This document shows positions 14,463 through 18,190 of a DNA stretch of 18,190 nt, piece by piece. This stretch comes from Flavobacteriaceae bacterium. Lineage in GTDB: Bacteria > Bacteroidota > Bacteroidia > Flavobacteriales > Flavobacteriaceae. The stretch spans positions 1 through 18,190 of the forward strand of contig JAURFJ010000005.1 of NCBI GenBank assembly GCA_030834365.1, given 5' to 3'. The position numbers and the translations under genes are program-made. The notes under the pieces were generated by a model. That model ran no database searches. It was not told where the DNA came from and saw only the letters and a program-made list of their open reading frames with translations. The stretch's first letter is position 1; each line of letters opens with the position of its first letter.

Positions 14463-14492
14463 TTTTATAGAATTCATTTTTAACTAGTTTTG
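14463..14492 (+). promoter_or_regulatory. Promoter of the polyamine operon leader
   Basis: TAGTTTTG at 14485-14492 is a perfect match to the Bacteroidota -7 box TAnnTTTG. TTTT at 14463-14466 is a near match to the TTTG -33 box with an 18-base spacer. Transcription would start near 14499, giving a leader of about 280 bases before the arginine decarboxylase ATG. A second, weaker -7-like sequence TAACTTTA is at 14735-14742, 37 bases before that ATG, and may be an additional promoter. Confidence 0.6.
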
Positions 14493-14498
14493 CCGAAA

Positions 14499-14779
14499 AA
14501 TGTAGCCTACGGGTTGCAACCTTAACGTTTTGAAAATGAATGTTATGCTCGGGCCCAAGGGTGTGTTGAAGTTCGTCCTAAAAGCCGTATTTAGTGGAGT
14601 ACGCCGAGCAAAAGGTCTAACTTCAAAAGTGATTTCATTTTTAATGCGCGAGCGCATTGTGCTCAGCTTGTCTGAGTTGCAATCTCAGTCGAGCACACAT
14701 ATACGCATTTAGTGGAGCCTTCAAAACAGAGCCCTAACTTTATAGCCCTTTTTGATTTTAGACCCCTTTAAATGCATTA
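14499..14779 (+). promoter_or_regulatory. Structured leader upstream of arginine decarboxylase gene
   Basis: The 355 bases between the DUF2752 and speA genes hold no convincing protein gene; a 58-codon frame at 14536-14712 is open but has no recognisable features. The interval has several inverted repeats: the palindrome GGTTGCAACC (14512-14521), ATGCGC/GCGCAT (14644-14657), and a set in which CTCAG (14662-14666) can pair with CTGAG (14672-14676), or CTGAG can pair with CTCAG at 14684-14688. The second choice is compatible with an outer stem GTGCTC (14659-14664) with GAGCAC (14691-14696); the first is not. The 11-base direct repeat ATTTAGTGGAG occurs at 14589-14599 and 14707-14717. This looks like a long 5' leader with switchable folds, or a small RNA. 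No known riboswitch class is recognised. Confidence 0.4.
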
Positions 14780-16177
14780 ATGAAAACAAAATACATCGAT
14801 TTAATAGACCAGACCTACTTCTTTCCGCAAGAAGAATTTACCCTACGTGACGACAATCTTCTGTTTCACGGAATAGACCTGATGCAACTCGTTGAGCAAT
14901 ACGGCTCTCCGCTCAAGTTTATGTACCTGCCGAAGATCTCTGAAAATATCTCAAAGGCCAAGCAGTGGTTCTCAGATGCCTTCAGAAAATACGATTATCA
15001 CGGTGCCTACCATTACTGTTACTGCACCAAGAGTTCTCACTTTAGGCACGTAATTGAGCGGGCGCTTGACGCTGGAGTGTACATTGAAACTTCATCGGCC
15101 TCTGACCTCTCTATAGTGAATGTTCTATTGAATGAAAAAAAGGTCAAGCCCACAGACTGGGTTATTTGCAATGGATTCAAGCAGCAGGAATACGTAGATA
15201 AGATAGCCGAGTTGATGACTTCAAAGGCAGTGAATGTTCTTCCTGTCTTAGATAACTATGTAGAAATCGAGCAGATTAAATCTAAGACCGCCGAACCGTT
15301 TTCAGTAGGTATTCGCATTGCCTCTGAAGAAGAGCCTAAATTTGAGTTTTATACGTCTCGTTTAGGTATAGGGTATAAGAACATTGTTCCGTTTTATAAG
15401 CAATACATTCAAGACGATCCGCAGATCTCGCTGCGTATGTTGCATTTCTTTATCAACACAGGCATTCGCGATACGGCCTATTACTGGAATGAGCTTCAAA
15501 AGTGTTTAAAAGTATATGTGGGGCTGAAGAAGATCTGTCCTACGCTCAATTCTCTAAATATTGGCGGAGGGTTTCCGATTAAAAATTCATTAGCCTTTAG
15601 CTACGATTACGCTTACATGGTCGACGAAATCGTAAACCAAGTGCGTATTGTTTGTGAAGAGGCCGGTATTGAGGTACCTGATTTGTACACCGAATTTGGT
15701 AGTTATACTGTTGGAGAAAGTGCTGGGACTATTTACAAAGTCCTTTATCAAAAGCAACAAAATGATCGAGAGAAGTGGAATATGATCGATTCTTCGTTCA
15801 TCACCACAATGCCTGATTCTTGGGCTATCAACAAGCGGTTTATCATGTTACCTCTCAATCGCTGGAACGATACCTATGAGCGTGTGTTGCTTGGTGGAAT
15901 AACTTGTGACAGTGACGATTATTACAATTCAGAACAGCATGTGAACGCGATTTATTTACCGCGCTTCAGTAAGTCTTATCCGCTATATATCGGATTCTTC
16001 CACACAGGGGCTTATCAAGAAACGGTTGGTGGATTCGGAGGGCTTCAGCATTGCTTGGTGCCCCAACCTAAGTATGTTTTATTAGATCGAGACGAAGCTG
16101 GTAACCTTACTTCAACGCTTTTCAAGGAACAGCAAACAGCATTAGAATTTTTAACTCAACTCGGATATACGCAATGA
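14780..16177 (+). CDS. speA: Arginine decarboxylase, short fold-type III PLP enzyme
   Basis: This 465-residue cytoplasmic enzyme probably converts arginine to agmatine. It has the alanine-racemase-like PLP barrel: Lys84 in YCYCTKSSH is the likely Schiff-base lysine, His222 (LHFFINTG) the ring-stacking His, IGGGFP (261-266) the glycine loop for the phosphate, Glu305 (TEFGSY) the residue facing the pyridine nitrogen, and Cys376-Asp377 (TCDSDD) the Cys-Asp reaching in from the partner subunit. The usual EPGR loop is EFGS here, so the phosphate-binding Arg is absent. It is much shorter than E. coli SpeA (about 650 residues) and matches the Bacteroidota short form. The stop overlaps the agmatinase ATG by four bases (ATGA). 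Substrate assignment to arginine rests mainly on that neighbour; the sequence alone would allow another basic amino acid. Confidence 0.85.
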   Translation: MKTKYIDLIDQTYFFPQEEFTLRDDNLLFHGIDLMQLVEQYGSPLKFMYLPKISENISKAKQWFSDAFRKYDYHGAYHYCYCTKSSHFRHVIERALDAGVYIETSSASDLSIVNVLLNEKKVKPTDWVICNGFKQQEYVDKIAELMTSKAVNVLPVLDNYVEIEQIKSKTAEPFSVGIRIASEEEPKFEFYTSRLGIGYKNIVPFYKQYIQDDPQISLRMLHFFINTGIRDTAYYWNELQKCLKVYVGLKKICPTLNSLNIGGGFPIKNSLAFSYDYAYMVDEIVNQVRIVCEEAGIEVPDLYTEFGSYTVGESAGTIYKVLYQKQQNDREKWNMIDSSFITTMPDSWAINKRFIMLPLNRWNDTYERVLLGGITCDSDDYYNSEQHVNAIYLPRFSKSYPLYIGFFHTGAYQETVGGFGGLQHCLVPQPKYVLLDRDEAGNLTSTLFKEQQTALEFLTQLGYTQ

Positions 16178-17025
16178 AAACATTTGCAGGAATTCCTGTA
16201 GAATTCGCCGGAGCTGATCGCTCAAAGGTATCACTCATTCCGGTCGCCTACGACGGAACAAGTACATGGGGCAAAGGGGCTGACAAAGGGCCGGAGGCCT
16301 TCCTAGACGCCGCCGAAAACATGGAACTCTACGACATTGAGACGCAGTCTGAAGTCTATAGAGAGGGCATCTATTTGCATCAAACCCTCCAAGGGTTTTC
16401 GACTCCAGACGCCATGGTTGAGGCCGTTTACGCAAAATTTAAAGATCAGTATACGCGTGGTAAATTGGTGAGCATGATTGGTGGAGAGCACTCCGTGTCT
16501 ATAGGTGCCATTCGCGCAACTGCCGAGTTCTTTGACGACGTTACGGTAGTTCAATTAGATGCGCATACCGATCTAAGAGAGTCCTATTTAGGGTCGAAGT
16601 ACAATCATGCATGTGCACTCTTTGAAGCGCAGCAGACTACCAATCTGATACAGGTGGGAATTCGCTCAATGGACAAACTCGAGCAAGATCGCGTAGATCC
16701 TGAGCGCGTGTTTTATGCTCATGAATTAGAAGCTGATGAGTTTTGGATGGATAAGGCAATCGATTTGATGACTGAAAACGTGTATATCACTATTGACCTA
16801 GACGCGTTTGATCCATCTATTCTTCCCGCAACCGGAACTCCCGAGCCTGGAGGAATGTTGTGGTACGAAACGCTTTACTTTTTGCAGCGCATCATTACTG
16901 AAAAGAAATTGGTAGGCTTTGATATCGTTGAGCTCTGCCCCAATGAATTTTCAAAACCCTCAAACTTTTTAGCGGCCAAATTGTACTACAAAATACTATC
17001 TTATCACTTTACAAAAGAACTATGA
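16174..17025 (+). CDS. speB: Agmatinase (arginase/ureohydrolase family)
   Basis: This 283-residue cytoplasmic metalloenzyme probably hydrolyses agmatine to putrescine and urea. The two-Mn2+ ligand set of the ureohydrolase fold is complete: GGEHSVSIG (His106), LDAHTDLRESY (Asp129, His131, Asp133) and TIDLDAFDPS (Asp208, Asp210). Conserved surrounding stretches are YNHACAL (143-149) and TGTPEPGG (220-227). Length is close to that of bacterial agmatinases. Its ATG overlaps the decarboxylase stop and its own stop overlaps the next ATG, so the three genes are tightly coupled. Arginase or guanidinobutyrase activity is the alternative, but the decarboxylase partner favours agmatine. Confidence 0.92.
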   Translation: MKTFAGIPVEFAGADRSKVSLIPVAYDGTSTWGKGADKGPEAFLDAAENMELYDIETQSEVYREGIYLHQTLQGFSTPDAMVEAVYAKFKDQYTRGKLVSMIGGEHSVSIGAIRATAEFFDDVTVVQLDAHTDLRESYLGSKYNHACALFEAQQTTNLIQVGIRSMDKLEQDRVDPERVFYAHELEADEFWMDKAIDLMTENVYITIDLDAFDPSILPATGTPEPGGMLWYETLYFLQRIITEKKLVGFDIVELCPNEFSKPSNFLAAKLYYKILSYHFTKEL

Positions 17026-17978
17026 GCGTAAGCGCCTTTGTCGAAAATCACTACAAACATTTCAATGCAGCTGCTCTAGTAGACGCAGCTAAGGGCTACA
17101 TCGCTCAGATTGATCAGGGCAACAAGATGCTTGTGTCTCTGGCTGGAGCCATGAGCACCGCTGAGATGGGGCGCATTCTTACGCCAATGATTGCACAAAA
17201 CAAGATCCACATTATATCATGCACTGGGGCTAACCTAGAAGAAGATGTGATGAATTTGGTGGCTCATAGCCACTACGAGCGCATTCCGAATTACCGCGAC
17301 CTTTCACCAGAGCAAGAGCGTGATCTGCTTGATAGAGGATTGAATCGCGTAACAGATACCTGTATTCCAGAAGAGGAAGCTTTTCGGGTGCTTCAGAAAT
17401 ACATGTTTAAGTTATGGAAGTCGGCTGAGGATAGAGGGGAACGTTACTTTCCGCATGAATTTCTGTATCAGCTATTACTTTCGGGAGATCTAGACGCTCA
17501 TTTTCAGATTCCGGTTGAGCATTCATGGATGATGACGGCTGCGAAGAACAATCTGCCTATGGTGGTTCCGGGATGGGAAGACTCTACCATGGGAAACATC
17601 TTTGCGAGTTATGTAATTAAAGGAGAGTTGAAGGCATCTACTGTGAAGTCTGGAATCGAATATATGGCTTATCTAGCCGACTGGTATAGACAACAAGATC
17701 AAGTGGGCTTTTTTCAAATTGGAGGCGGAATAGCCGGAGACTTTCCGATCTGCGTGGTTCCGATGCTTTATCAAGATCTCGAACTCGAACAAACGCCTTT
17801 TTGGAGTTATTTTTGCCAGATTAGCGACTCTACAACAAGTTACGGTTCGTACTCGGGAGCAGTGCCTAACGAAAAGATCACTTGGGGCAAGTTGGATATC
17901 GATACTCCAAAATTTATTATTGAATCAGACGCGACTATTGTTGCACCTTTAGTTTTTGCCTATATATTAGGGTACTGA
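17022..17978 (+). CDS. Deoxyhypusine synthase-like protein, probable polyamine synthase
   Basis: This 318-residue protein belongs to the NAD-dependent deoxyhypusine synthase family. The N-terminal half has SLAGAMSTAEMG (39-50) and SCTGANLEEDVMNLVAH (66-82), matching the family's NAD-binding loops (TTAGGVEED in eukaryotes). The C-terminal half has FFQIGGGIAGDFPICVV (230-246), SYSGAVPNEKITWGKL (276-291) and ESDATIVAPLVFAYIL (301-316). Lys290 in TWGK corresponds to the lysine that carries the aminobutyl group in human DHS (Lys329). The eukaryotic GGGxAKHH motif reads GGGIAGDF here, so the catalytic His (His288 in human) is missing. Bacteria have no eIF5A, so protein hypusination is unlikely. With arginine decarboxylase and agmatinase upstream, transfer of an aminobutyl group to putrescine, giving homospermidine, is the best inference; it is unproven here. 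Confidence 0.82.
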   Translation: MSVSAFVENHYKHFNAAALVDAAKGYIAQIDQGNKMLVSLAGAMSTAEMGRILTPMIAQNKIHIISCTGANLEEDVMNLVAHSHYERIPNYRDLSPEQERDLLDRGLNRVTDTCIPEEEAFRVLQKYMFKLWKSAEDRGERYFPHEFLYQLLLSGDLDAHFQIPVEHSWMMTAAKNNLPMVVPGWEDSTMGNIFASYVIKGELKASTVKSGIEYMAYLADWYRQQDQVGFFQIGGGIAGDFPICVVPMLYQDLELEQTPFWSYFCQISDSTTSYGSYSGAVPNEKITWGKLDIDTPKFIIESDATIVAPLVFAYILGY

Positions 17979-18190
17979 TGAAACGAGTTATAATTGATTA
18001 CAAGAAGTTAAGCGCCGACCAAAGGCAGGCATTCTCTGATCTTTATAGTGAAGGATACGGAGATAACGAGCTTATGACGCTTACTATGGGCAACGGAACT
18101 CGAGTGAGTTGCTTGCCCTTGTCTTTTGAAGACACTTCATTTTTGGTAAAGATTGGTTCTGTTTCTAAAGACTTTTGGGATGCAGACTTC
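17978..18190 (+). CDS. Unrecognised protein, N-terminal 71 residues (cut by window edge)
   Basis: The frame starts at an ATG that shares one base with the preceding TGA stop (TGATG) and stays open to the window end. The visible protein begins MKRVIIDYKKLSADQRQAFS and is hydrophilic, with an acidic C-terminal visible end (VSKDFWDADF). It has no signal peptide, membrane helix or motif that can be assigned. Base usage looks like that of its neighbours. The tight coupling to the DHS-like gene makes it a member of the polyamine operon, and a role in regulating or assisting that pathway is possible, but no function can be claimed. Confidence 0.6.
   Translation, partial: MKRVIIDYKKLSADQRQAFSDLYSEGYGDNELMTLTMGNGTRVSCLPLSFEDTSFLVKIGSVSKDFWDADF

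Noticed and set aside
14441..14468. A-run, CGCTAGCG palindrome and T-run after the DUF2752 gene as a terminator
   Set aside because: The stem would be only a few base pairs with an unfavourable loop, and the T-run is short; not strong enough to list.
1..18190. CRISPR array, insertion sequence, toxin-antitoxin or phage-defence system
   Set aside because: No regularly spaced repeats, transposase, Cas, nuclease or toxin-like small gene pair is seen on either strand.

Overview
The window looks like an ordinary stretch of chromosome from a Bacteroidota bacterium, most likely Flavobacteriales. Three things support this. Shine-Dalgarno sequences are almost absent. Several promoters match the Bacteroidota TTTG / TAnnTTTG pattern. 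The gene content (NhaD–ExbB–ExbD–FolC block, short arginine decarboxylase with agmatinase and a deoxyhypusine-synthase-like protein, BNR/VPS10 propeller protein, Aim6-like phosphodiesterase) is typical of that group. The family within the order cannot be fixed from the sequence alone. There is no phage, transposase, integrase or CRISPR array.

Layout. 1-1413 (minus): the N-terminal third of glutamate synthase large subunit, running off the left edge. 1636-5265 (plus): NhaD Na+/H+ antiporter, ExbB/TolQ-like and ExbD/TolR-like proton-channel subunits, and folylpolyglutamate synthase. 5324-5398: tRNA-Val(UAC) with a near-perfect promoter and an intrinsic terminator that opens into a cluster of nested inverted repeats. 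5601-5882 (minus): a small Bor/Iss-like lipoprotein whose signal peptide has no ATG start. 6018-7517 (plus): an arylsulfotransferase-like lipoprotein. 7586-10822 (plus): a 1078-residue secreted BNR/VPS10-type beta-propeller protein. 10868-11614 (minus): a secreted PLC/GDPD-like phosphodiesterase, convergent with the propeller gene across a shared terminator. 11673-14424 (plus): a tight cluster of membrane proteins (64-residue two-helix protein, bile-acid/sodium symporter homologue, lysophospholipid acyltransferase, TM2 protein, DUF2752 protein). 14425-14779: a 355-base leader with a good promoter and competing hairpins. 14780-18190 (plus): a translationally coupled polyamine operon of arginine decarboxylase, agmatinase, deoxyhypusine-synthase-like protein, and the start of an unrecognised gene.

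Functionally the strongest unit is the last one. Arginine goes to agmatine, then putrescine, and a DHS-family enzyme probably makes a higher polyamine, since bacteria have no eIF5A. Homospermidine is the likely product because flavobacteria are known to accumulate it. The points most worth a second look are the structured leader of that operon, the altered active-site residues of the DHS-like protein, the repeat cluster after tRNA-Val, and the start of the Bor-like lipoprotein.
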